This document shows, piece after piece, positions 17,863-25,607 of a DNA stretch of 64,000 bases (position 1 is the stretch's first letter; every line of letters starts with the position of its first letter). The position numbers and the translations under genes are program-made. The DNA is taken from contig DATJBZ010000018.1 of the NCBI GenBank assembly GCA_035515075.1, positions 42,235-106,234 of the forward strand, given 5' to 3'. The notes beneath the pieces were generated by a model, which saw only the letters and a program-made list of their open reading frames with translations, searched no databases and had not been told where the DNA came from. The stretch is from Moheibacter sp035515075 (GTDB lineage Bacteria > Bacteroidota > Bacteroidia > Flavobacteriales > Weeksellaceae).

Positions 17863-18123
17863 TTAATCATGCATAGCAACATATGCTTTTGCAAAAGCTT
17901 CAGCAAGTCCACAATTGTTCGAAGTGCCACACACAGTATAACTTTGTACAAGTACACCATTATAATAAACGTTTGCAGTGCAACAACCAACTTTAAGCGC
18001 TTGTTCAGAGCTTTCAGATATTACTTCAAAGACATTTTTAGAAATAGTGTTGAAAACACTGTTTCCTGCAAACGCAAAACTTCCAAGTAGTCCAAAACTA
18101 CATAATAAAGCTAATTTTTTCAT
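17863..18123 (-). CDS. Small secreted cysteine-containing protein, unknown
   Basis: 86 residues. The signal peptide is MKKLALLCSFGLLGSFAFA with probable cleavage after AFA. The remaining about 67 residues start with a Ser/Asn-rich helix-like stretch (about 20-44) and end in a compact part with four Cys: VGCCTANVYYNGVL, then YTVCGTSNNCGLAEA. A vicinal Cys pair plus two later Cys could form two disulfides. No family recognised. It is the first gene of the operon with two GLPGLI proteins and a barrel receptor and is followed by an attenuator-like hairpin. It could be a structural or signalling peptide, or a substrate of those proteins. These roles are guesses. Confidence 0.75.
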   Translation of the reverse strand: MKKLALLCSFGLLGSFAFAGNSVFNTISKNVFEVISESSEQALKVGCCTANVYYNGVLVQSYTVCGTSNNCGLAEAFAKAYVAMHD

Positions 18124-18472
18124 GTTATAATTAAATTTTTTATTCCTTCACCATTTTGACTTTTACATCATTGGGCAATTTTAATGGTTGGGGAATGGTT
18201 AAACTTTTTTTCCGTATGCCGTAGTGGCTTTTGTGTAGTGGAAACTGCTTATAGACGGCAAAGATTGCTTTGCGTTCTTTTCAATTTCTTCCAACTGTAT
18301 CAAAGTACGTTAGAAGATTTGTTGAGAAGTTGTCTGTTGACCGTTTTCCACATCACGTTTTTTTGTTTTCTATTTTTTTGCTTGCCTATCTCTCAAATTT
18401 GTATCGGCATATACAAACTCTACGCTTCCATTTATTTCTTTGGGTTGGAAAAGAAATGCCCGCAATTCGTAG
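18124..18472. other. Intergenic region with a gene remnant
   Basis: 349 bases without an intact gene. The minus-strand stretch 18140-18280 is open from stop to stop and reads like the C-terminal end of a protein (see separate entry). No clear -7 box for the peptide operon was found within 150 bases of its start. The part from 18330 to 18472 shows nothing recognisable. Confidence 0.5.
18140..18280 (-). pseudogene. Possible C-terminal gene remnant or repeated intergenic element
   Basis: 46 codons between two stops on the minus strand, rich in ordered residues (FAVYKQFPLHKSHYGIRK, then a proline-rich stretch ending DVKVKMVKE). There is no start codon except an internal Met near the end. It is either the tail of a lost gene or part of a dispersed Flavobacteriia repeat. 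I cannot name the family. Confidence 0.3.
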
Positions 18473-18754
18473 CTACTGAATATTTTCAAAATCATTTATT
18501 TTAAAATGATGGTTGTTTGTGTTTTCTCTTTTGGTGTTATTATTTCTAATAGGAGGAGTATCATCATCATCATCATTCTCTTTAATCAAGTCTTTAATAG
18601 AAATAGAATCATTGATCTCATTTTGATAAGAAGATCTTTGATAAATCGTTTGATTCTCTATTGAGTTGATTTCTGTTGGAGTATAGAAGTCTTCATTTTC
18701 GAGACAACTGATTGCCATGGTTCCTACTAAACTGGCTAAAAATATTTTTTTCAT
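18473..18754 (-). CDS. Small acidic surface-type lipoprotein
   Basis: 93 residues. The lipoprotein signal is SLVGTMAISC with Cys17 as the lipidated residue. The next residues LENED are acidic, which resembles the export signal that sends Flavobacteriia lipoproteins to the cell surface. The rest is polar, Asn/Asp-rich and probably unfolded, with ENDDDDDTPPIRNNN near the C-terminus. No family is certain. It is divergent from a membrane-bound TPR/AraC regulator, with a promoter at 18800-18830 and a 30-bp palindrome upstream. Together these suggest it is the regulator's target, or a peptide signal source for it; both are inference. Confidence 0.72.
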   Translation of the reverse strand: MKKIFLASLVGTMAISCLENEDFYTPTEINSIENQTIYQRSSYQNEINDSISIKDLIKENDDDDDTPPIRNNNTKRENTNNHHFKINDFENIQ

Positions 18755-18799
18755 TCGTTGATTTTTGAAGGTTACTTTTTATTGTGATTTGATCTGTTC

Positions 18800-18830
18800 C
18801 AAAACTATTTGAGGGAAAGCGTGTTTCCAA
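18800..18830 (-). promoter_or_regulatory. Promoter of the small lipoprotein gene
   Basis: On the minus strand TTG (18828-18830), a 20-base spacer, then TAGTTTTG (18800-18807), matching -33 and -7 boxes. The start codon is 46 bases downstream. Confidence 0.6.
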
Positions 18831-18856
18831 GCTTTTGAACTGCGGATATATAAACG

Positions 18857-18886
18857 ACTACTGCGTATTTATAAATACGCAGTAGT
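18857..18886. promoter_or_regulatory. Perfect 30-bp palindrome, probable operator
   Basis: ACTACTGCGTATTTA followed by its exact reverse complement, with no loop. It lies between the divergent lipoprotein and regulator genes, about 27 bases upstream of the lipoprotein -33 box, the usual place for an activator site. No T run follows on either strand, so it is not a good terminator. Confidence 0.65.
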
Positions 18887-18993
18887 CCAATCAAGTGTTT
18901 TTCATTGACGATAAGGAGATTGGATGTTTTTTGAAAATATTTTTGAAAATTCAAAAAAAGACCTATTTTTAGCCGATATTGATTCAATAATTG

Positions 18994-19015
18994 ATACGTA
19001 TTTATAAATGTGCAG
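18994..19015. promoter_or_regulatory. Degenerate second copy of the palindrome over the regulator start codon
   Basis: 18 of 22 bases equal the centre of the palindrome at 18861-18882, including an unbroken CGTATTTATAAAT. It covers the ATG at 19008. If it is bound by the same protein it would allow the regulator to repress itself; that is inference. Confidence 0.4.
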
Positions 19016-20741
19016 AGCCAACTTCTATAGAAAACTACTTTTTTCGGCATTTTTTTGCGTGAGTTGCTTAATTTATGGTCAAAACCAAGATTCTTTGAGC
19101 GATCAATCGTTCAAATATTTGGTGACTAAAATTGATAGTTTGCGATTTGAAAGAGGTTCAGATTTGAATTGGGCTTACATCAATGCGTATATCAAAAAAG
19201 CCAAAAATGAAAATCATTTAAGAAATTTATACCATAGTTATGCTACTGCCATTTTTCAAACCAATCATCAAAAAATGGATTATGCAGATAGTGCTTTTTG
19301 GGTAGCAGAAGAAATTAATGACGATGCTTTAATAGGTGACGCCTATGACTTAAAAGCAGGAGTTCATTATGATTTGAGAGACTATAAAAACGCATTGGAT
19401 TACTACATCAAAGCAGACGCAGTGCTGAGTTCTACCCAAAATAAATTTGCTCAACACAATGTATTGTATAGTATAGGTGTCGTTCGTTTGCATCTTGGGC
19501 ATTTAGAAGAAGCTTTGCGTGATTTTGAAGCAACAAGAAACTATTTTGAAAGCATTGACGACCCCAACCATCGGTTGATGTTGTTGAGAACGATTTATCG
19601 TTTGGGTGAAGTCTATCAATTGAAAGGAGAGAAGACCAAAGCAGCAGCCCTCAATCTGGAAGGAAAGAAAATGGCATTGGATTTTGGAGAAAAATACCAA
19701 GAATCTTATTTCAATCTTGCGATGGGAATTGATGGGTATTGGGCAGAGGACGCTGAATTGGCGATTCAGCTTTTGCAAAAAGCAACTCCTGAACTATCTG
19801 ATTTGGGAGATTTTGATGTGGTAGAAAAAGCTTGGTTTTACATCGGGAAAGCTTACGCACGACTTGGGCAAGAAAAAGAAGCACTGGAGAGTTTTGAAAA
19901 AGTAGATGAACTCTTCCAAGAACATGGTTTTCTCAATCCACAAGCAAGAGGGAGTTATGAATGGCTGATAGATCATTACAAAGAAAAAAAAGACAAAGAC
20001 CAACAATTGTATTATGTCAACCAATTATTGAACGCCGACCAAATCAATGCGCACAATGCACAAGGATTGAGTTATCAATTGACCAAAGAATACGATACAA
20101 AAAGCTTAGAAGCCGCCAAAGCTGCATTGGAAAAATCGATGAACAGCAAATTGAGCGTAACGATGAGTTTGATCGCTGTGTTTTTTATGCTCAGTGTTTT
20201 ATTTCTGGGACTTTTCATTCGACGAAAAAAAGAAAACCAACAATTGACCAAACAGTTCGAACATTTGCTCAACCAGCAGAAAAAGTCAGAAAGCATAGAG
20301 CAACCCACAGAAAAAACGATTGTCATTTCCAAAAAACAAGAAATCCCTGAAGAAGTGGTAGCGGAAATTTTAAGGCGTTTGGCAAAGTTTGAAACCGAAC
20401 AAGCCTATTTGAATCCAAAAGTTGATTTGCCTTACCTCGCCAATCAATTCAAAACCAATACAGCTTATCTTTCAAAAGTCATCAATTCACAAAAAGAAAA
20501 GAGTTTTACTGCCTATCTCAACGAATTGCGCATCAACTATCTCATTGATTTGTTGAAAAAAGACCCAACGTATCGACAACATTCAGTAGCTACATTGGCA
20601 GAACTAACGGGTTACAGCACTTCACGCCAATTCTCAGCAGCCTTTTTCGAAGTAGGCAAAATGAAGCCCAGTGATTTCCTGAAAAGAATCCAAGAAGAAG
20701 TCGGAGTGATTGGAGAGAATGCTGTAGCAGCTTTCGAGTAG
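19008..20741 (+). CDS. Membrane-anchored TPR sensor with C-terminal AraC-type DNA-binding domain
   Basis: 577 residues. A signal-like hydrophobic segment (about 8-24) is followed by tetratricopeptide-type helices to about residue 350 (for example GDAYDLKAGVHYDL, YSIGVVRLHLGHLEEAL, YIGKAYARLGQEKEAL). One membrane segment lies at about 382-404 with RRKK just inside. An AraC-type helix-turn-helix domain fills about 455-565 (YLSKVINSQKEKSFTAYLNE, then LAELTGYSTSRQFSAAFFEV). So the TPR part is probably periplasmic and the DNA-binding part cytoplasmic: a one-component sensor. Such proteins are common in Flavobacteriia; ligands are unknown. It is divergent from a small lipoprotein with a palindrome between. 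Confidence 0.88.
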   Translation: MCRANFYRKLLFSAFFCVSCLIYGQNQDSLSDQSFKYLVTKIDSLRFERGSDLNWAYINAYIKKAKNENHLRNLYHSYATAIFQTNHQKMDYADSAFWVAEEINDDALIGDAYDLKAGVHYDLRDYKNALDYYIKADAVLSSTQNKFAQHNVLYSIGVVRLHLGHLEEALRDFEATRNYFESIDDPNHRLMLLRTIYRLGEVYQLKGEKTKAAALNLEGKKMALDFGEKYQESYFNLAMGIDGYWAEDAELAIQLLQKATPELSDLGDFDVVEKAWFYIGKAYARLGQEKEALESFEKVDELFQEHGFLNPQARGSYEWLIDHYKEKKDKDQQLYYVNQLLNADQINAHNAQGLSYQLTKEYDTKSLEAAKAALEKSMNSKLSVTMSLIAVFFMLSVLFLGLFIRRKKENQQLTKQFEHLLNQQKKSESIEQPTEKTIVISKKQEIPEEVVAEILRRLAKFETEQAYLNPKVDLPYLANQFKTNTAYLSKVINSQKEKSFTAYLNELRINYLIDLLKKDPTYRQHSVATLAELTGYSTSRQFSAAFFEVGKMKPSDFLKRIQEEVGVIGENAVAAFE

Positions 20742-20760
20742 AAAGTAGCAAGTGTCCTTC

Positions 20761-20846
20761 GCCCTGAAAGGGCAACGTAATTCAGCTTGTGGCAAGGCCG
20801 CAAGCATGAAAAAACTTCCCCTCTCCGAAGAGGAGATTGAGGGGAG
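20761..20846. repeat. Cluster of three small palindromes
   Basis: GCCCTGAAAGGGC (20761-20773), a 9-bp stem GCTTGTGGC/GCCGCAAGC (20785-20805) and CCCCTC...GAGGGG (20818-20844). They look like fragments of dispersed palindromic repeats and may also end transcription of the regulator gene, although no clear T run follows. Confidence 0.55.
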
Positions 20847-20870
20847 ATGTTACATCAGTGTAGAAAAGCC

Positions 20871-20917
20871 TTAATTCCTTAATGTTTAAAAACAAATGCT
20901 CTGTTCATCATAGATGA
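20871..20917 (+). repeat. 47-bp direct repeat, copy 1
   Basis: Starts TTAATTCCTTAATG and ends CATCATAGATGA. It matches 21071-21117 at 46 of 47 positions, exactly 200 bases apart. Confidence 0.9.
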
Positions 20918-21070
20918 TGTTATGCCTTCTATGTTTTTTTCATAAGAAAAATAATTCTATGTGGTTTTTATTATCCGTATCAGAACATCCGCATTCAGGA
21001 AACAGCCAATAGCATTCTCGACAAAACTATTTTTTTATGAATTGTTGGCATTGGAAAAACTTAATTTCTC

Positions 21071-21117
21071 TTAATTCCTTAATGTTTAAAAACAAACGCT
21101 CTGTTCATCATAGATGA
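21071..21117 (+). repeat. 47-bp direct repeat, copy 2
   Basis: Partner of 20871-20917, with one difference (C at 21098 for T at 20898). No coding capacity. Confidence 0.9.
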
Positions 21118-21175
21118 AACTATTGTCGACTTGTTTTTTCAAAAACTATGTCCCTATGTGGTTAATCCCCAATTC

Positions 21176-22084
21176 CTAAATCCTTCCTTGTTCTTTCAAT
21201 TTCCAATAGCGCAACAAACCCGTCACCGACATCCAACTGGGATTCGCGTATTCATAGCGTTGAATGTCCTCAGGAGAAACCCCCAAATGACTCAATTGAT
21301 TTCGGGTGTATTCCATGAACCTCGGTGTGATTTCTTTCACAGGCGCATTCGCCTCGAAATGTGGTTTCATCCATTCCGCCCAATTGTTCAAAATGACTTT
21401 TAACTCTTCCCAATGTTGCGTTGGATGTTCCACTTTTCCATAATGCGTCAAATACAAATAATCAATTGGCAATTGTTGCATTCTGTCAATGGATTCCATC
21501 CATTTTTTCAAATCAATATCCGGTGGAGGACAAGGCGGAACAACGGGGCCTTGGTTGATTTTCACGCCTGCAACATCGCCTGTAAACAAAACATTGTCCA
21601 ACTGATAAGCATTGTGATGGATGGCATGTCCAGGTGTATAATGCACCTTGAATTCCAAATCGCCCATCTGCAGTACATCGCCGTCATCAGCAGCGACCAA
21701 ATACTCAGTTGGGATGGGTTTCATTTCTCCCCAAAGACGTTCCATGTCTTCTTTGTAGATCATTTTGGCCGAATTCCACAATTTCTCTGGTTGATGCAAA
21801 TGTGGCAAACCGATCGGATGCACATAGATTTTTGCTTGATTTTCTGCAAACTTCCAAGCTGCACCTGCATGGTCAAAATGAATGTGGGTCAGCAAAACAT
21901 GCCGTACATCCTTCCAATCAAAACCCAAGTTGGCAATGGCTTGCGTCAAATGTTCAAAAGTGGTTTCTGGTCCCGATTCGATCAAAACCAAACCATCATT
22001 GGACTCAATCAAGAAAGAAGCGATCGCAGCATCTTCATTGAGAAACTCTAAATCTAACGTATATATTTTGTTGGTAATTTCCAT
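21176..22084 (-). CDS. MBL-fold metallo-hydrolase
   Basis: 302 residues from the ATG at 22082-22084 (MEITNKIYTLDLEF). A longer frame to 22315 exists, but its extra part looks like untranslated leader. The metal motif is LLTHIHFDHAG (H-x-H-x-D-H), then YTPGHAIHH and LFTGDVAG for the bridging Asp. The family is broad: thioesterases, lactonases, glyoxalase II and others. SGPETTFEHL and the proline-rich loop VVPPCPPPD do not settle the substrate. Divergent from the S9 peptidase gene. Confidence 0.9.
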   Translation of the reverse strand: MEITNKIYTLDLEFLNEDAAIASFLIESNDGLVLIESGPETTFEHLTQAIANLGFDWKDVRHVLLTHIHFDHAGAAWKFAENQAKIYVHPIGLPHLHQPEKLWNSAKMIYKEDMERLWGEMKPIPTEYLVAADDGDVLQMGDLEFKVHYTPGHAIHHNAYQLDNVLFTGDVAGVKINQGPVVPPCPPPDIDLKKWMESIDRMQQLPIDYLYLTHYGKVEHPTQHWEELKVILNNWAEWMKPHFEANAPVKEITPRFMEYTRNQLSHLGVSPEDIQRYEYANPSWMSVTGLLRYWKLKEQGRI

Positions 22085-22268
22085 GTTTGAATGAATTGGA
22101 TGACAAGTTAACAAAGATAAATTGATTAGAAAAAAAAACAAAAAGCATTTTAATTGGTCAAAATTATAAGAAATAAAAAACTTCATTTGATGGATGCGTT
22201 CCATTGAAAAATGAGACATTTTCCTCCTTTGAATTGTTTTCCAGCTAAGAAATTGAACATTAGTTTTA

Positions 22269-22276
22269 TATATTTG
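22269..22276 (+). promoter_or_regulatory. -7 box of the S9 peptidase gene
   Basis: TATATTTG, 30 bases before the ATG at 22307. No clear -33 element. Confidence 0.45.
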
Positions 22277-22306
22277 CGATTCAGCTAATGCATAAAAATT
22301 AAAAAT

Positions 22307-24709
22307 ATGAAACAAATAGGCATTTTTCTATTGCTGCTATGGGGTGGCATCACGCTCCAAGCACAAGAAAACCTTACGTACCGAAAACCGCCCAAAGAAA
22401 TCATGGATTTGTTCGAATTTGAACGTGCGCCTTCGGTGATCATGGATTCCAAAAAAGAAACCATGGTGTTGGTCTACCGCGATACCTACAAAACATTGGA
22501 GGATTTGAACCAAGATGAATTGCGTTTGGGAGGATTGCGCGTCAATCCCAACCACCACATTTCAAGTACGATGACCTACCACAACAATTTGAAAGTAAGA
22601 AAAGTCAACGATAAAAGCGAAACCCAAGTCAGCGGTTTGCCTGCAACGCCCAAAATTGCTTACTTGAATTGGTCGCCCGACGAAACCAAAATTGCTTTTA
22701 CCAATACCACAAAAGAAGGTTTGGAATTGTGGGTATTGGATGTGGCAGCGGCCAAAGCCAAAAAGATCTCTGATTTGAAGTTGAATGCGAGTTTGGGGAA
22801 TCCGATTACTTGGTTTGCAAACAGTCAAAAGTTGTTGGTCACAACCGTGATTCCTGAATTCAAATTGGTCAATCCGGAAAAAGAAATTCCAACAGGACCG
22901 ATTGTGTCGGTTTCAGATGGTTCAGTTTCTCAAAATAGAACTTACCAAGATCTGTTGAAAAACAAATTGGATGAAGACAACTTCGAACAATTGGCGATGT
23001 CCGAATTGTACCAAGTGAATGTCAATGGTGCCACTTCATTGTTCAAAAGCAAAGGTTTGTATCGTGATGTGAGTTTTTCGCCCGATGGACAATATTTGAT
23101 GTTGACCACCATCGAAAAACCATTTTCATATTTGATTCCTTACCAAAGATTTCCAATGAATTTCACGGTGTATGACAAACAAGGCAATTTATTGAAAGTG
23201 GTGAATGAATTGGAATTGAATGAAATCATGCCCAAAGGATTCATGGCAGTAAGAAAAGGGAAACGAAGCATGTATTGGCGGGCCGATTTGCCAGCGAGTT
23301 TGGTGTACATCGAAGCTTTGGACGAGGGCGATCCTGCCAATGAAGTCGAATTCAGAGATGCGGTTTATACTTGGGCTGCGCCTTTTTTGACTGCTCCAGA
23401 ATTGTTGTTGAAAACCGAACAGCGTTTCCGTGGCATTACTTGGGGAGACGAAGACCATGCGATTGTCTATGATTATTGGTTCGATACCCGAAATATCCGC
23501 ACGTTTTTATTCAATCCGAGTGAAAAAAACGCCCAATTGACTTTGCTCAATGACCGAAATTCACAAGATGTGTACAGCGATCCAGGGGAATTTGAAACCC
23601 GAAAAAACCAATTTTCAAGAAATGTTTTGGCCATTGATGGGACGACTACTTATTTGATTGGTGAAGGACACACACCAGAAGGACAATTTCCATTTGTCGA
23701 TCAATTGGATTTGGAAACCTTGGAAACCAAACGTTGGTACCAATCCAAATATGACAAAAAGATCGAAAATATTTTCTCGATCATCGATCCGAAAAAAGGA
23801 ACGGCTTTGGTCAGAATTGAATCGGCGAACGAGTATCCGAATTATTTCATCCGAAATTTGAACAAAAAAGAAAGCTTGGCGCAATTGACCCATTTCAAAA
23901 ATCCATTTGAAAGTTTAAAAAATGTGCACAAAGAAGTGATCAAATACCAAAGAAAAGATGGTGTTGAATTGTCAGGAACTTTGTATTTGCCCGCGAATTT
24001 CAACCCGAAAAAAGGAAAGTTGCCTTTGTTGATTTGGGCGTATCCAGCCGAATACAAAGACAAAAGCAGTGCAGGACAATCGACGCACAATCCCAACGAA
24101 TTTACCTTTCCTTATTATGGAAGCTTTGTATATTGGGTCAACCGCGGTTATGCGGTGTTGGATGATGCCGCTTTCCCAATTGTTGGGGAAGGAGCAGAAG
24201 AACCGAATGATACTTTTGTCGAGCAATTGGTTTGGAATGCAGAAGCAGCAATAGATGCCGTGGATCGTTTGGGTTACATCGACCGAAAGAGAGTGGGTGT
24301 AGGCGGACATTCTTATGGTGCGTTCATGACGGCGAATTTGTTGACGCATTCTGATTTGTTTGCTTGTGGAATTGCCCGAAGTGGCGCGTACAACCGTACA
24401 TTGACGCCTTTTGGATTCCAGTACGAACAAAGAAATTTCTGGGAAGCACAAGACGTGTACAACCAAATGTCTCCGTTTATGCATGTGGAGAAAATGAAAA
24501 CGCCAATGCTGTTGACCCATGGAGAATCGGACAACAATGCCGGAACATTTACTTTGCAAACCGAACGTTATTTCCAAGCTTTGAAAGGTTTGGGTGCGCC
24601 GGTGCGCATGGTGATTTTACCGAAAGAAAGCCATGGGTATGTCGCCAAAGAAAATATTTTGCATTTGCTGTGGGAGCAAGATCAGTTCTTGGAAAAGCAT
24701 TTGAAATAA
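22307..24709 (+). CDS. Secreted S9-family (prolyl oligopeptidase-like) serine peptidase
   Basis: 800 residues with a signal peptide ending near ITLQAQ. The first two thirds form a beta-propeller with WSPDETKIAF- and SFSPDGQYLML-type blades. The C-terminal alpha/beta hydrolase domain has the full triad: GGHSYGAF (Ser669), GESDNN (Asp742) and ESHGY (His776). The plan resembles glutamyl-type endopeptidases and dipeptidyl/acyl peptidases of S9. It probably degrades peptides in the periplasm. Single gene with its own -7 box and terminator. Confidence 0.9.
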   Translation: MKQIGIFLLLLWGGITLQAQENLTYRKPPKEIMDLFEFERAPSVIMDSKKETMVLVYRDTYKTLEDLNQDELRLGGLRVNPNHHISSTMTYHNNLKVRKVNDKSETQVSGLPATPKIAYLNWSPDETKIAFTNTTKEGLELWVLDVAAAKAKKISDLKLNASLGNPITWFANSQKLLVTTVIPEFKLVNPEKEIPTGPIVSVSDGSVSQNRTYQDLLKNKLDEDNFEQLAMSELYQVNVNGATSLFKSKGLYRDVSFSPDGQYLMLTTIEKPFSYLIPYQRFPMNFTVYDKQGNLLKVVNELELNEIMPKGFMAVRKGKRSMYWRADLPASLVYIEALDEGDPANEVEFRDAVYTWAAPFLTAPELLLKTEQRFRGITWGDEDHAIVYDYWFDTRNIRTFLFNPSEKNAQLTLLNDRNSQDVYSDPGEFETRKNQFSRNVLAIDGTTTYLIGEGHTPEGQFPFVDQLDLETLETKRWYQSKYDKKIENIFSIIDPKKGTALVRIESANEYPNYFIRNLNKKESLAQLTHFKNPFESLKNVHKEVIKYQRKDGVELSGTLYLPANFNPKKGKLPLLIWAYPAEYKDKSSAGQSTHNPNEFTFPYYGSFVYWVNRGYAVLDDAAFPIVGEGAEEPNDTFVEQLVWNAEAAIDAVDRLGYIDRKRVGVGGHSYGAFMTANLLTHSDLFACGIARSGAYNRTLTPFGFQYEQRNFWEAQDVYNQMSPFMHVEKMKTPMLLTHGESDNNAGTFTLQTERYFQALKGLGAPVRMVILPKESHGYVAKENILHLLWEQDQFLEKHLK

Positions 24710-24730
24710 ATTAAAATAAAAAATCTTTCT

Positions 24731-24769
24731 AAAAACCTTAAAGTTGAAATTCAATTTTAAGGTTTTTTT
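24731..24769 (+). terminator. Terminator of the S9 peptidase gene
   Basis: AAAACCTTAAA pairs with TTTAAGGTTTT across a loop of about 12 bases, followed by a run of T. Confidence 0.8.
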
Positions 24770-24790
24770 ATGGTGAAAGGGTGAAAATGA

Positions 24791-24822
24791 TTGTAAAACA
24801 AATTGTAAAAGCACTAAATTTG
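24791..24822 (+). promoter_or_regulatory. Promoter of the YebC-family gene
   Basis: TTG at 24791-24793, a 21-base spacer, then TAAATTTG at 24815-24822; the ATG follows 20 bases later. Confidence 0.5.
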
Positions 24823-24842
24823 CGGGCTTAACAAAATCAACA

Positions 24843-25556
24843 ATGGGAAGAGCTTTTGAATTTAGAAAAGAAAGGAAACTAAAACGTTGGGCATCGATGT
24901 CCAAAATATTTACCCGTTTAGGAAAAGACATTTCTATGGCGGTCAAAGAAGGAGGTCCCAATCCAGAAACCAATTCGAGATTGAGGGCAGTCATCCAAAA
25001 TGCGAAAGCAGCCAATATGCCAAAGGAAAATGTCGAAAGAGCCATCAAAAAAGCATCTGAAAAAGGTACAGAGTCGTACAAAGAAGTGTTGTTTGAAGGC
25101 TATGGACCGCACGGCATTGCGATTTTAATTGAAACGGCAACGGACAACAACAACCGAACGGTGGCCAACATCAGAAGTTATTTCAACAAATGCAACGGCA
25201 CTTTGGGCACCCAAGGTTCGGTGGAATTTCTATTTGACCACATTTGCAATTTTACGGTGAATGCAGGCGAATTGAGCATCGAGGATTTGGAATTGGAGTT
25301 GATTGATTATGGTGCAGAAGAACTGTTTGAAGAAGAAGGAAACGTAGTGGTTTATGCGCCTTTTGAAAATTTCGGCCATTTGCAAAAATACTTTGAAGAA
25401 AACAACATTGAGATCGTTTCCAGTGGTTTTGACCGCATTCCACAAGTCACCAAACCGTTGACTGAAGAAGAACAAGCAGATCTCGATAAATTATTAGAAA
25501 AAATTGAAGAGGACGATGATGTGCAAAATGTTTTTACCACCATCAGTCCCAGTTGA
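24843..25556 (+). CDS. YebC/PmpR (TACO1) family protein
   Basis: 237 residues, usual length. The N-terminus MGRAFEFRKERKLKRW is the Bacteroidota variant of the MAGHSKW start. KEGGPNPETNSRLR, AKAANMPKENVERAIK, YGPHGIAI and the FNKCNGTLGTQGSVEF segment are family hallmarks. YebC proteins were described as DNA-binding regulators and also help ribosomes pass proline-rich stretches. 50 bases before argS and probably co-transcribed with it. Confidence 0.93.
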   Translation: MGRAFEFRKERKLKRWASMSKIFTRLGKDISMAVKEGGPNPETNSRLRAVIQNAKAANMPKENVERAIKKASEKGTESYKEVLFEGYGPHGIAILIETATDNNNRTVANIRSYFNKCNGTLGTQGSVEFLFDHICNFTVNAGELSIEDLELELIDYGAEELFEEEGNVVVYAPFENFGHLQKYFEENNIEIVSSGFDRIPQVTKPLTEEEQADLDKLLEKIEEDDDVQNVFTTISPS

Positions 25557-25607
25557 ATCGAAATTGATCTTGCGTCGATTTTGACATAAATGTATAAATT
25601 AAATAAA

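Larger units (their letters stand above)
20742..21175. other. Gene-free region with repeats
   Basis: 434 bases without a gene, made mostly of repeat material: three hairpins at 20761-20846 and a 47-bp direct repeat at 20871 and 21071. The phrase CTATGTGGTT also occurs twice (near 20957 and 21154). Confidence 0.7.

Noticed and set aside
18140..18310. Frameshifted pseudogene at the A7 run (18204-18210)
   Set aside because: A first reading joined two frames there, but one single frame is open from 18280 to 18140, so no frameshift is needed.
18184..18504. 106-codon plus-strand frame in the spacer between the peptide and lipoprotein genes
   Set aside because: Phe/Cys/Leu-rich composition typical of an antisense frame, overlaps the lipoprotein end; the minus-strand remnant explains it better.
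22085..22315. N-terminal extension of the MBL-fold hydrolase
   Set aside because: In frame, but the added residues do not fit the family and reach into the divergent peptidase promoter; the ATG at 22084 starts at the family position.
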